From positions 34,467,608-34,531,607 of the forward strand of contig OX442314.1 in the NCBI GenBank assembly GCA_949358305.1: a DNA stretch of 64,000 nucleotides, in the 5' to 3' direction. The translations under genes and the position numbers were made by a program. Shown piece after piece: positions 9,493-19,485 of this stretch. The number at the start of each line of letters is the position of its first letter. The first letter of the stretch is position 1. This DNA is from Strigamia acuminata. Its lineage: Eukaryota; Arthropoda; Chilopoda; Geophilomorpha; Linotaeniidae. Below the pieces are notes generated by a model. That model searched no databases. It worked only from the letters and a program-made list of their open reading frames with translations, and had not been told where the DNA came from.

Positions 9493-11010
9493 ATGGGAAG
9501 TGGTAAACACCGTTCGAAACGGAGTCATCGACGACACCGTCATGAAAGCTCCAGCTCGTCCACCTCGTCTAGTGACGAGCAACGCCGTTCAGCGGAACGT
9601 GCTTACATGAGGGCCCAACCAATACCGACAGCGCCCGCCTCGATGTACGCCCTGACGCCGCTGCAACTGGCAACGCTAAATTGGCTGAGCGTCCATCCGG
9701 ACGGACTTCCGCTCGACTTAAATGCGATGATGCAGGCCCCATCCACATCTGCACAGCCAACCGTTTATGAGTCGGCGCAATTGGCACCGCTGGCCCAGGT
9801 GGCGTATCCACCCGCAAACGTTATCAACGTCCCGTTGGCCCCGCATTCACCCGAATTTCGGCCGCCAACTGCAAGCGTGGCGCCCACCGTCGCCAACACG
9901 TCGAATGCGGCTGCACCGACTGTGACGGGACAATCAGCGTCTGTTACGCATCTTCCTGCTGGTGCTGAGTCTTCTGCATCAGAATACGGATGGAATGAGC
10001 CGCCGCCGGGCGCTTTGCGTTATTCGGAGCCTGTTTCTCGCAACCGCGAGTACCGAGCGGCCAACAAGGCCAGAAAGAAGGACGAGAAGGCCCGCCTGCG
10101 CAAGGAGCAGTGCGAACGAGACATGGCAGCCGGAATACCTCACGATAACATCGTGACGGACCAGGCAACAGAGACGATCTGCCCATTTTGCGTCGGCTGT
10201 GGGTGGTGCTGTGGTGCATCCGCAGGGTCTTCATTGATGCGTTGTCCAAACTGTCGAGGAAGGAAAACGCGCCCGCGTTCGGAGCCGTGGCGCAAGGAGG
10301 TTCAGCCCCACGTGGTGAAAGGCATTAAGCCTAACGAGAAGCGATGTTGTGCTCACTGCCCCAAGTGCCGATTGTTTCTAAACAGCCGCGGCGAGGCTGT
10401 GTACATCGACCCGCGTTTCCTCACCTGGACCCGCGCTGAAGCCAACGCAGGTGTAAGAGTCGAACTCCTTCGACAATCGCCGCCGCCGTCCGAGGACTCT
10501 GAAGTTTCTACTGAAACTGTCCAGGCCGCCGACAGCGTTGGAAGCGAGGTCGTAGAAGAAATCGTTCGACCAAGAGCGATGTCGCGAGGACGAAGCTGTC
10601 TGACGCTCGACCGAGCGAGAGAAATTGCCAAAGTTCAACGCACCAACATCTTGGCACGAGGGCGAGCTCGTAAGCTTCAACAGGCTGTTGAAACGTCGTC
10701 TAAACCCGTGGAAGATCCTCCAGCGGCCGTAACCGACGTGTCTAGCGCCCCTCTAGCGTCTAAGTCTGAGACTTCGGACGACGCACAGTTCAAGGACGCC
10801 GAGGAGTTGCTCTCCGTCGTCGATTTCGTGGCGGAGTTGCTCGAGGATCTGCCGTTCCCACCTCCGAGCCCAGAGGAAATTGAAGCGTCGGAGGAAGCTG
10901 TATTTTCTGCCGTCTCGACAGAGGCGACTGGAGAATCGGATTTTCTGACTTCTGCTGAAGTCGAGAAAAAGGAAGAGGAAGATTCGACTAACGTCGAAAA
11001 GAAGGAGTAA
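9493..11010 (+). CDS. Retrotransposon third ORF: RS-like and Cys-rich protein, not an envelope
   Basis: 505 codons from the first ATG, which sits right after a splice-acceptor-like CTGCAG. The N-terminus is Ser/Arg/His-rich, like an RS domain. A Pro/Ala/Thr-rich linker follows, then a basic segment, then a cysteine block near residues 230-300: C-x2-C-x2-C-x2-CC, C-x2-C and CC-x2-C-x2-C, as expected for one or more zinc-binding modules. The C-terminus is very acidic. There is no signal peptide and no membrane span, so although it sits where env would be it is not an envelope protein. Its DNA is visibly richer in G and C than pol and the flanks, suggesting separate acquisition. Nucleic-acid binding or a regulatory role is a guess; I do not recognise a family. 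Confidence 0.75.
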   Translation: MGSGKHRSKRSHRRHRHESSSSSTSSSDEQRRSAERAYMRAQPIPTAPASMYALTPLQLATLNWLSVHPDGLPLDLNAMMQAPSTSAQPTVYESAQLAPLAQVAYPPANVINVPLAPHSPEFRPPTASVAPTVANTSNAAAPTVTGQSASVTHLPAGAESSASEYGWNEPPPGALRYSEPVSRNREYRAANKARKKDEKARLRKEQCERDMAAGIPHDNIVTDQATETICPFCVGCGWCCGASAGSSLMRCPNCRGRKTRPRSEPWRKEVQPHVVKGIKPNEKRCCAHCPKCRLFLNSRGEAVYIDPRFLTWTRAEANAGVRVELLRQSPPPSEDSEVSTETVQAADSVGSEVVEEIVRPRAMSRGRSCLTLDRAREIAKVQRTNILARGRARKLQQAVETSSKPVEDPPAAVTDVSSAPLASKSETSDDAQFKDAEELLSVVDFVAELLEDLPFPPPSPEEIEASEEAVFSAVSTEATGESDFLTSAEVEKKEEEDSTNVEKKE

Positions 11011-11755
11011 AAGGGACAAAATTAACATTCGTTTATTTTTCCGAGTGGAGATTTTTATGACTAAAAATGCTCCAAGTGTTTGTTGTGTTTTTTCGCCATT
11101 ACGAAATATTCCCACGAGTATTGTGTTTGTTTCAAGATCTTGAACTAATCATTAAATGCTCAAACGAGTATAGTTTAATTTAAAAATTGGATTCAATTTA
11201 ATTTGTTATTGTTTTTCGAATTCAATTTGAGTGTTTATATTGAACTAATCATATTAATATATGTTTGTTTGAATTATTTGCAAATTTCATAATTATTTGT
11301 GGAAACTTTGTGTTTATTTTGCTTTGTTCAAAGTGTTGAAGAATCTCAAGTTGAAATTCAATAATTTTTATGACAATCGTAATAAAAGTTAGTAGTTTAG
11401 ATTTTCGATAAATAAAATTCTGCATAAGTTTATTTTTTATTGATTATCTTGTTGATTAATAAGCTTTGAATAAGTTTATTTGACGGAGAAATAAAATTTC
11501 TATCGAAATTAGTTTTCTCGAACATGTATCCATGTTCGGACGAGTTCATTCCGTCGCTTAGCAACCGGGAGTTGCGTTGTACAGGGAAGCCGATTAGTCT
11601 AATCGGGTGATGAAGTTTCTGAAAGAAATAACATGATTAAGTTTAATAAAATACTTACCAAGTGGATTAATTCGATAGAATTAGGTGAACATTTCTTATA
11701 CATTAAGAATGACAATTGAAGAGTTGGTAAACTCTATGATTGTCACCGGGGGATG
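11011..11755 (+). other. 3' non-coding region with polypurine tract
   Basis: AT-rich, no coding signal. CACCGGGGGATG (about 11744-11755) abuts the LTR start and is the likely plus-strand primer. Near 11555-11610 a TTAGCAACCGGG...GAAGCCG block is followed by a hairpin (CCGATTAG/CTAATCGG), a diverged copy of the leader block near 1575. Confidence 0.7.
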
Positions 11756-12110
11756 TGTGATGATTACAAATCCGTATTTATCAATGTTCACAATAGATGG
11801 CGCTGTTTACCACAACGCGCGTAATTCAAACTCGATAAAACTAAAAAGTGTGATAAATAATTATTTAGACACGGTAAATAAAATATAACTATTTTATTTG
11901 ACATAAACTAAAGTATTATTTACTTGACAATGTTGATTCTATCGAATCAATATCCACGTTACTTACTTGTCGAAGGGAACCAATCGGACCCTTCCGGACC
12001 CCAACTGGGCCCATCTGGACATAGTCATATATTAGGTCCGGACTAGTGACCCACGAATCCGCCGATTCGTACGCTGATTGGCTGTCGCCAATCTAGTAGT
12101 TCTACAGAAC

Positions 12111-12118
12111 TATATAAG
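12111..12118 (+). promoter_or_regulatory. LTR TATA box
   Basis: TATATAAG, preceded at about 20-30 bp by ATTGG and CCAAT elements (12076-12093). It is the only strong TATA box in the LTR, so transcription should start near 12140, making U3 about 385 bp and R/U5 unusually long. The matching part of the left LTR is outside the window. Confidence 0.7.
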
Positions 12119-12670
12119 CTCCAGTTTCTCACCCACTAACCCCCCTGGCTTGATAACTGAACTTGTATATTGTCTGTAGTTGAATTGTTATCGTTTGATT
12201 TCATTATTCTCTATCGACACATCAGGCCACCTCAGCTCTCCACAGTTAGTATTCATTACTATTTTGTTATTGCTGTTGTAGGGCTATTTCGGGAAGGCTA
12301 ACTCCGGTAATAGACATGCATTCGCATGAAATGGCCCCGTAACGTTAGCCAGCTGTTCTACGGGACAGTAGGACTTCGTACGGTGGCTTAATATAACGGT
12401 CGTATACAGTACGACCTTGCTAAATGAAAGTAGGTCCCTCAGCTAACTGGCCACAGTCCGCTGCAGGATGGTTGTTGTAAACAGCCCACGCAGGTTCCCG
12501 TCTTTCTACGATTGGTCCTTCCGCTCGTTAAAAGTCGGTAAAGGCCTAATGCACAGGTAATACGCCGGGTTGGTAGCCCGTGAGTAATATCTTCAAGATG
12601 TTGCGATAAATAACTACCTGGATAATGGTAATCCAACGGCAGTGGCCAAATAATATTTTACCCGGTGCTC

Positions 12671-13046
12671 GATCATTGGATCCCGTCATCGTAAGACATG
12701 CTGGCGGATGGAGGAGTCAAATCCTCCCGCGATGGTTCTCTCGACCGTCGTGACGGTCCCCGCCCCATCGTACCCTCCGGGTTAGTAACCCGTGAACAGG
12801 AGTTGAACAACACTGTGTTAAACAAATTACTCGGGCATTGGTAATCCTGTATTGGCAATATCTTTTAAACCCGGTAAGTCCATAGAAATGTTTACCTGGT
12901 GGTTGGTACCACCGATAGCGACTTAAAGCGTACAATTAAATACTCGGCGCCTGATCACGAGATCTTGTCGTCGTAAGGCATGCTGGCGGATGGAGTCTCA
13001 ACAACTCCCGCGACGTTCTCTCAATTGTCGTGACGGTCCCCGCCCA
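12671..13046 (+). repeat. Duplicated ~95-bp module inside the LTR
   Basis: Two diverged copies at about 12671-12765 and 12953-13045 (also 31-125 and 313-405 in the left LTR). Shared cores are CATGCTGGCGGATGGAG, CTCCCGCGA and GTCGTGACGGTCCCCGCCC in the same order. GGAG/CTCC and GGCGG/CCGC segments could pair. A second motif type (GTAACCCGTGA ... TGGTAATCC) also recurs near 12570-12635 and 12780-12850. It looks like a modular structured R region. Confidence 0.6.
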
Positions 13047-13511
13047 ATTAATATTTATACAACAATTCATTTGTTGTATTCCACTAATCACTTTACTTTT
13101 ATTCATTTGAAACAATGGAATATTCTGCCGAATATTCCTGTTTATGCGAAGGACTCCTCGCATATTTAGATAATCGATGCTGCGGACCAAATACGTCTCC
13201 GTAGCGATATTTGTGACGATGCCGCAAGTCAGCCGTATCCCTCTGGCTTCGCCCGGATCCTCAACCAGTTGATGCCGCCCGTTTACACGCGTCCAGAACC
13301 CATGTTTGTTATTGATTAATATTTAATAATAAATATGTTATATCACACTAAAACTGTAAGTTATTTTCTGCTTGATCGCATAGTCATGTTTGTAAGGGCT
13401 TCCGTAGCTTATCTCGGTTAGGTTGTTGCTAAACTTAGCAACGTCTTGTATAAACCGAATTATCTATCTTAAAAGGACTAATAAATTAGCCCAAAAGTAG
13501 AATCGTCACAG

Positions 13512-13709
13512 GCCAAACAAATTTGCTGCGAGGGTAGTCTTTTTGACGTGAGTCAGGTTAAGAACGCAACGTGTTGCGGGAACATGCTTTTTGATTCTGA
13601 GAAGCACATTTGCTGCAAGGGCACGTGCAAGAGCGTCTTCAAGAAGATTGTGGATCCTCACTCGGAAACTAAATGCTGTTACAACGATGATGCAATGTTT
13701 GATATTTAA
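13512..13709 (+). pseudogene. 3' end of a galaxin-like paralogue cut by the retrotransposon
   Basis: Open frame of 65 codons plus TAA, starting at the LTR junction. It has four adjacent-Cys motifs and matches the last part of the intact gene at about 18350-18544 nearly codon for codon, then diverges at the extreme C-terminus. The 5' part of this copy must lie left of the window beyond the LTR element, so the gene is split by an insertion of about 14 kb. It lies head to tail with the intact copy, indicating a tandem duplication. The insertion falls within the coding exon. Confidence 0.9.
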
Positions 13710-14390
13710 TTTTGCTCATGCAATAAATGAAAAAAAAACAAATCAAACTTATTTTATATTATTATTATTACTACCCGCACCCATGTGTATTGGGCTGCTT
13801 GTATTTTTTGAAGTTAAAAAAAATAAAATCGTTAAATTCGAACCCTAAAAAATGTTTCTAATCAAAATAAATGAATGCAACTTATAGAACAAATATTGGG
13901 CTTTATTTAAAAAAAAAAAATTTAACTTAAATGGACCAAAAGTTATGACCATTTGAATTTGCGCTACTTGACACAAGTGTATTGGGCCACCACGCTAATT
14001 GCCTCAAGTGAGTTGGGCCGGCAGAAAAAGTTTAGCACCACATTCAAAAAATCACAAAAAAAACTGGTTTCTTCAGAAAATCATTGTTTAATTGAACAAT
14101 ACATTTCAATATTTTGTTGGATAACCAAAATTTTGTATGTGATAGTGCAGGCCAAGTCAAAACCTACATGTGATGGGTTTGGAACACTGAGCAATTGACT
14201 TGACTTTATGCTTAGAATCATTTTCCTGCTGAAATATCCATGTCAAAGGCAGTTTATCATCTGCAAATTGAAGCATAACTATCCTCCAACACTTTTTTAT
14301 AAGTATATTGGTTCATGATATTCTTAATTTAATGGAAACCATCCCCAAGACATTTTACTATTGGGATGGCTTGGGGATGGTTTCCTCTAT
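13710..14390. other. Non-coding, AT-rich
   Basis: 3' flank of the broken galaxin copy with an AATAAA signal soon after the stop (about 13721). Beyond that I see no gene. Confidence 0.6.
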
Positions 14391-14394
14391 GTGT

Positions 14395-14835
14395 ATCGGT
14401 CCTTTGGGGGACCCTTTGAAATTTCTCTTGGAAGAGGGACTCTTGGAGATTTCTCTTGGGGATCCCTGAGAGATTTCCCTTGGTGGACCCTTAGAAATTT
14501 CTCTTGGAGGACCCTTGGGATATTCCTTGGGGGACCCGAAGAGATTTCTTTTGGGGGACCCGAAGAGATTTCTCTTGGGGGACCCTTGGAGATTTTTCTT
14601 GGGGGACCCTTGGAGATTTTTCTTGGGGGACCCTTGGAGATTTCCCTTGAGGGACCCTTGGAGATTTCCCTTGGCGGACCCTCAGAGATTTCTCTTGGGA
14701 GACCCTTAAAGATTTCTCTTGGGGGACCCTTAAAGATTTCTCTTGGGGGACCCTTGGAGATTTCCCTTGGGGGACCCTTAGAGATTTTCCTTGTGGGACC
14801 CTTAGAGATTACTTTTGGGGGACCCTTGGAGATTC
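14395..14835. repeat. 24-bp minisatellite, about 18 units
   Basis: Degenerate tandem repeat of GGGGGACCCTTGGAGATTTY-type units. Because the period is a multiple of three and the unit lacks stops in several frames, it opens long ORFs on both strands (160 codons +, 155 codons -). Those are artefacts of the repeat, not genes. Confidence 0.9.
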
Positions 14836-15677
14836 CAGTTTGAATCTGTGGCACCAGATTCGGAAATTTAGCACAAGTCTTTTTTGCGCTATATTCAAAT
14901 GGTTGCTGCTCGAAAACTAAGAGGGGTAGACAGTTGTGGTTTTCAAGGTTTGTTAAAGAGAAAGTCCTCTTTCTTTTGGTGTAAAAACCATTAAAATCTG
15001 TGGTAAAAAAAAATTGGGATTTGTTCTATCTGTAGTTTGGGCGAATATGAATGTGGTGCCAATTTCAGCCTGGTCTAGGTGCTTTCGTTTTGACGGAATT
15101 GATGCAGACAGACAGACGGACAGACGGACACTGAAAAAATATGGCTTTAAATGTCTTTTAATTAAAATAACCTCTAAATCGCATCATGTGAATTACACGT
15201 GTAATTCACACAATGCGATTTAGAAGTTATTTTAATTTATTTAATATTTGTTTGAATTTCCTTCCTTTTTTTGTTATCTCTGTTGGTTACATCGCACATT
15301 ACATGACCGTAACAATGACTGAGGCCCACGTAGGTGCATACCGTGCAAGGCTGTTTTTTTCAAATTCGCCAAATTCGTGCATCTTGTAGAGAGGATGTAT
15401 TGCTTGAAATTATTCACCCTTTTTCGTATGGAAATGATTTTTTTTTTTCTATGGGCAACTTCCTCGGCATTGAGTAGACAACTTTTTGTTGAGTGCTAGG
15501 GAATTAATTCACTGTTGGGACTGCAGGCTGATTGCACACGGTAGACAATTTTCTTCTTGTTCTTCTTATGAAAATAATGGGAAATTCATTAGGAAAAAAG
15601 ATAATTATTTATTGTTAGCCAAAATTATATTTAACCCAGGGCAAGTTTCACGAGTTGTCATTTCTTATTTGTCGTTA
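14836..15677. repeat. Intergenic, with CAGA microsatellite and 78-bp palindrome
   Basis: A short CAGACAGACGGA microsatellite (about 15106-15130) is followed by a near-perfect palindrome at 15160-15237, centred on ACACGTGT, with 36 of 39 positions paired. This could be the fused terminal inverted repeats of a tiny MITE. No coding sequence is seen. Confidence 0.65.
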
Positions 15678-15985
15678 GAGCAGGAGTTCTCAAACTTTTT
15701 AGCATTGCGACCCATTTTTGGCTGGTTTTTGGAGGTTTTTGGAAAATTTTGAATGGTTTTTGTAGATTTTGAGAGATTTTTGGGAGATTTTTGTCAAGAT
15801 TTTGGAGGATTTTGTAGCTTTTGCTAGCCTGCGGTGCATTGCGACCAACTACAGACAGTAAGTTGGAATTAAAATTGGCAAAAATTAATAAAAATAAATA
15901 AATAAAAAAATCTGGCGAAGAAAATTTTGGGCGACAAAGTGATTGAACATCGTTGCGCCCTTTGAAATGCAATAATGATATTTGC
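15678..15985. mobile_element. hAT-like MITE fragment
   Basis: Begins CAGGAGTTCTCAAAC and continues through GCATTGCGACCC and a T-rich TTTTGG repeat to a TGCGGTGCATTGCGACC block. The same blocks, in inverse orientation, make up the hAT MITE at 52660-53086. The far terminal repeat is not recognisable, so this copy is truncated or diverged. Confidence 0.5.
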
Positions 15986-16343
15986 GGATAAATGATTAAT
16001 TCCCTGACTAACAATACCAAACTTCAAATTAATGTGTAGATTTTTGAGAAATGAGAAAGCGTGACTTGTCTATTCAACAACTTCTTCAAGACTAACTTTT
16101 ATTCTTTTAAGAACAACGACAATTAAATACAAAAAGAGAAAATGTAGATAAACTAGAATAATGAGTAATGACTAATGAGGTTTAAAAAATGTAAAAAATG
16201 AAGTGATGACAAAGATCTAATTTAACTAATTTAAGAATAAAACAATTGCAAAAAAAAACAACACACATAAGTTGCATTGGGACATACAAGATATTACCTC
16301 AAGTTCTAATAAAGTTGAACAATTTTAATTCTTTTCAGTAATC
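15986..16343. other. AT-rich spacer upstream of the galaxin-like gene
   Basis: No ORF of note. A T-rich acceptor-like sequence ending TTTTCAG at 16338 lies six bases before the galaxin-like ATG, so a 5' untranslated exon may lie upstream. Confidence 0.4.
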
Positions 16344-18544
16344 ATGTGGCTATCCTCAAAATGTAGACTCGTGCTAATTACTTTGCAGGTGTTCCTCTTA
16401 AGGTTTGGTTATGTCAGCTTGGATCCGTATTATTATTACACACACGAAAACAGCTATAAAAGCTGTTTATTTAGTGAGTGATTTCGATTTCTTCGATCAT
16501 CGTATTTCTTCTGGTTAATTGTTCTTTTCAATCGACAGATGAAAGCTACGTAGCGGCTTACAATCCTGCATCGCAAGTGTGTTGCTCCGGTAGTGTGTTT
16601 CCAACATTCTCTAATTCGTACCGGAAGTGTTGCGGATCGTCCGAAATAGATGTAACGAGTCAGGTGTGCTGTGACGGCAAAGTGTATTCTTTTAAATTTG
16701 GCTACCACTGCTGCGGGGGCAAATACTTTTCGGTCAAAGAGGCCAAATGTTGCAATTCGAGCGTGACGGGCGATGAGAGCCCGTTGACGTTTCCCGCTCA
16801 CGTCGTCAACGATACCGAAGCGATGCGTGCAATGGAATGTTGCGGTTCGAAACTAATCGACTCGAGGACACACATTTGCTGTATCCAATTCACGTTCAAT
16901 AAAATCTACCGCGGAATACTCGGAAAATCCATTGATGGTGAAAGGGCTCGTCGTATGTCGAACGAAGAGCGTTCTTTTCGAGATTACCTCAATTTGTTCT
17001 TGAGGCGAGTGCAGTTTAACTTTTTCAAAAAGAAGTTTAACCAAACAGGATGTTGTGAAGGTGAAATAATCTCAATTATTCAATAAATTCAATAAATCTC
17101 TAACGGTTTTATTTTTGTATTAGGAAAAATCTATAACAAAGAGGAAAAGACGTGTCCACCCGATAACGATCATCAACGATACGGTTATTTGATAATGGAA
17201 TTTAACCGGGATTTTATTCGACAAACTCGTAAATATCTCTATCGGCCGTTTGACATGTGCAATGGAAAAATATACAACGCTAAGACTCACGTTTGCTGTA
17301 CTTTGGGTCAAAGATCTAAACTTCCAGGTTCCGTCCACACTGACGGACAGGTGAGCAAAATTGTCGAGGCCAAGTCGCGACGCACAATTTGTTGCGGACT
17401 GCAACCGTACGACTGGGACAAAGAAATCTGTTGCGGCGACAAGAAAATCCACCCGCAAAATGCCCAAACTACCATGGAATGTTGCGGATTGTCGGTTTAC
17501 GACACCACAACACAGCGATGCTGCGAATCGAGCGCCGCGGTCGAAGACATCCACAAATTACCGGAAACCGCCGACAGTTGTTGCGGCAAATCCAAACTAC
17601 CGTTCGATTCCAAGACCCAAGTGTGCTGCGGAAACAAGGTGTTGTACATTCGCACGGAGAAAAAAGCACGTAGGCAATACTTTGACTGTTGCTGGGACGA
17701 AAATAGCAAACGGGAGCCGAGCATTTACGACACGCGGACGGAAACGTGCTGCGGCGGAGCGAAACACGCGAAATCCGTCGAGTGTTGCGGCTCAGAGACG
17801 CTGGATCGGAAGACGGAAGTGTGTTGCAAAGGAAACAAGGTGAAAAAATTATCGCAGCGTGAATGCTGCGGGAATAAAACGTTCAACTCGAAACTCGAAT
17901 TGTGCTGCAACAATGAGACCGGCTTCGTTTTGCAGAGGAAGTCCAGGGGAGACGAGTGTTGCGGGAATGTCACGTACGATCGTCGCGAACAACTTTGCTG
18001 CCGAACCGATTTCTCCCTGCTGGGACCGCCAATCACCGAAAGAGAAACCGCCGTTGTGTTCAAGTCGACGGACAGCATACGTTGTTGTCATTTGACGGCG
18101 ATCGACTCGCACACTCACGGTTGTTGCGGCGGAAAAGGGTACGACAGGTCGAAGCAACTGTGCTGCGGACACTTCGACGAGCGGGCCTTGTCCTTCAGCT
18201 GGATGTTGATCGATAAGAACAGCAACAGTTCCCGTTGTTGCCGGCAGGACGTGTACGATGAGGACACGCAACGTTGCTGCAATGGTCGCATTGTGAATTC
18301 CCGGGATCAGTCGCTGCGCTGCTGCGGATCGCAGTTGCACGATCGGGAGAAACAAATTTGCTGCGTGGATCGTGTTTTTGATCTGAGTCAGGTTAAGAAC
18401 GCAACCTGTTGCGGGAACATGCTTTTTGATTCTGAGAAACACATTTGCTGCAACGGCATCGGCATGTGCAACGGCGTCTTCAAGAAGATTGTGGATCCTC
18501 ACTCGGAAACTAAATGCTGTTACAATGATGATGCAATGTTGTAA
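16344..18544 (+). CDS. Galaxin-like dicysteine-repeat secreted protein
   Basis: Three coding exons: 16344-16473, 16539-17060 and 17124-18544, both introns in phase 1, giving 690 residues. The N-terminus has a basic start and a hydrophobic stretch (LVLITLQVFLLRFGYV), a likely signal peptide. The rest carries 33 adjacent-Cys pairs, many as CCG, spaced mostly 10-20 residues apart. This is the pattern of galaxins, extracellular matrix proteins first described from coral skeleton and found in other animals. Tyr/Phe-D-x(3-7)-CC units recur. The pairs are expected to be disulfide-bonded outside the cell. Two separate-looking ORFs here are simply exons 2 and 3. A tandem paralogue lies upstream, broken by the retrotransposon. 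Confidence 0.85.
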
Positions 18545-19186
18545 TTTAATTTTACTCGTGCAATAAATGAAAAAAACTAATCAAACATTATTGTATGTAT
18601 TATTATTATTATCCTTTAAATTTCATGTTATTTTGATTCGATCAACGCGTGTTGTTTACTTTCTCAAGAAATAAATAAGTTGCCATAACTCATCAAATAA
18701 GTGTTTGCTGTTTCACGTTTGTCCGCAAGGAGGCACAAAGATCATTGAGATGAAATGACATCATTCTTTGCCCGGTCTATCTTTTAATACTGTTGTTAGG
18801 GCGAGACAAGAGACCGGGTCATGATTGATGTCATTGAATATCAATGGATTTTTATGCCACCTGGTGGATATACTTAAACAGCTAAACTTTTTTTAAAAAT
18901 CGAGTTTGGCGCCATCTGTGCACCTGAACTTCTGGAAATATTCTTCCAAAAGAAGAAGAAATTTGCACATATTAATTGCACCTGATTTATTTCCAGCGTA
19001 TTTTGATTTTAATTCGGTTTAATGCGAAATCGTTCCCTTTCCAGATCACATGTGAAAAGGCGTGACGTCACGTGAAGAAGCAAAGTGGAAGCAGAAAAGT
19101 GTGTTATTTTATTAGACGATAAATGTGTTGAATTTGAGCAGAGATACCGAACAATGCGTTTTGCGTGAACAAGCAATTGTGACGAC
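18545..19186. other. Spacer between galaxin-like gene and small ORF
   Basis: Contains AATAAATGA just after the galaxin stop as a likely polyadenylation signal (about 18562). No other coding signal is seen; the region to about 19180 probably includes the promoter of the genes that follow. Confidence 0.4.
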
Positions 19187-19381
19187 ATGAGTTTAAACAA
19201 ACGGGAGACAACAGTGGAAAGTGGAATTCGAGAACGACCAGTATGGCTGTCGCTCATCGCGCTCATGTTCAACCGTAAAGTGCTGATGACGGCCGCGAAA
19301 TTGAGTTTCACGATGTGTTTCATGGCGAAATACGAACGACTCGGATTCATACTACTGCTGTTATGCGTCGCATTTCAGTAG
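19187..19381 (+). CDS. Small ORF with one possible membrane span
   Basis: 64 codons, ATG to TAG. Charged N-terminus (KRETTVESGIRERP), then two hydrophobic stretches, the last one (GFILLLLCVAF) at the very C-terminus like a tail anchor. It ends about 100 bp before the OMA1 start. I do not recognise the product. It could be a small membrane microprotein, an upstream ORF in the OMA1 transcript, or chance. Confidence 0.35.
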   Translation: MSLNKRETTVESGIRERPVWLSLIALMFNRKVLMTAAKLSFTMCFMAKYERLGFILLLLCVAFQ

Positions 19382-19485
19382 AACGATTTTCGGATGCCGT
19401 TTATTTGATTACCCTACTTGTGTTTGTTTTTTTCGTGTGTCACTTGACAATATTAACTTTTTGAAATTTTGAATTTTGAATTTTT

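Larger units (their letters stand above)
1..13510 (+). mobile_element. Young Ty3/gypsy LTR retrotransposon, 5' end cut by window
   Basis: Two copies of one LTR flank a pol with protease, reverse transcriptase, RNase H and integrase in Ty3/gypsy order. Positions 1-870 match 12641-13510 with one difference that I see (A/G near 165), so the insertion is recent. The LTR ends are TGTGATGATT and AATCGTCACA, an imperfect inverted repeat. The right LTR is 1755 bp, so about 885 bp of the left LTR lies outside the window and the full element would be about 14.4 kb, very large for the group. Order inside: leader, Asn-rich ORF, gag in two frames, pol, about 1 kb non-coding, third ORF, 3' non-coding region. 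The element interrupts a galaxin-like gene, whose 3' part continues at 13511. The target duplication cannot be checked because the left flank is missing. Confidence 0.95.
11756..13510 (+). repeat. 3' LTR, complete, 1755 bp
   Basis: Starts TGTGATGATT immediately after the polypurine tract and ends AATCGTCACA. The U3 promoter has CCAAT-type boxes near 12080-12093 and a TATA box at 12111-12118. The remaining 1.35 kb is long, GC-containing and built from repeated modules. It holds several minus-strand ORFs of 60-85 codons that I do not consider real. Confidence 0.95.

Noticed and set aside
9493-11010. Third ORF as a retroviral envelope
   Set aside because: No signal peptide, membrane span or fusion-peptide-like stretch; composition is RS-like, Cys-clustered and acidic.
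14361-14854. Overlapping long ORFs on both strands (160 and 155 codons)
   Set aside because: They are produced by a stop-free 24-bp tandem repeat; the period is a multiple of three and no start context or domain is present.
16478-18544. Two separate galaxin-like genes
   Set aside because: A phase-1 intron (17061-17123) joins them; the first frame's apparent end is intron read-through.
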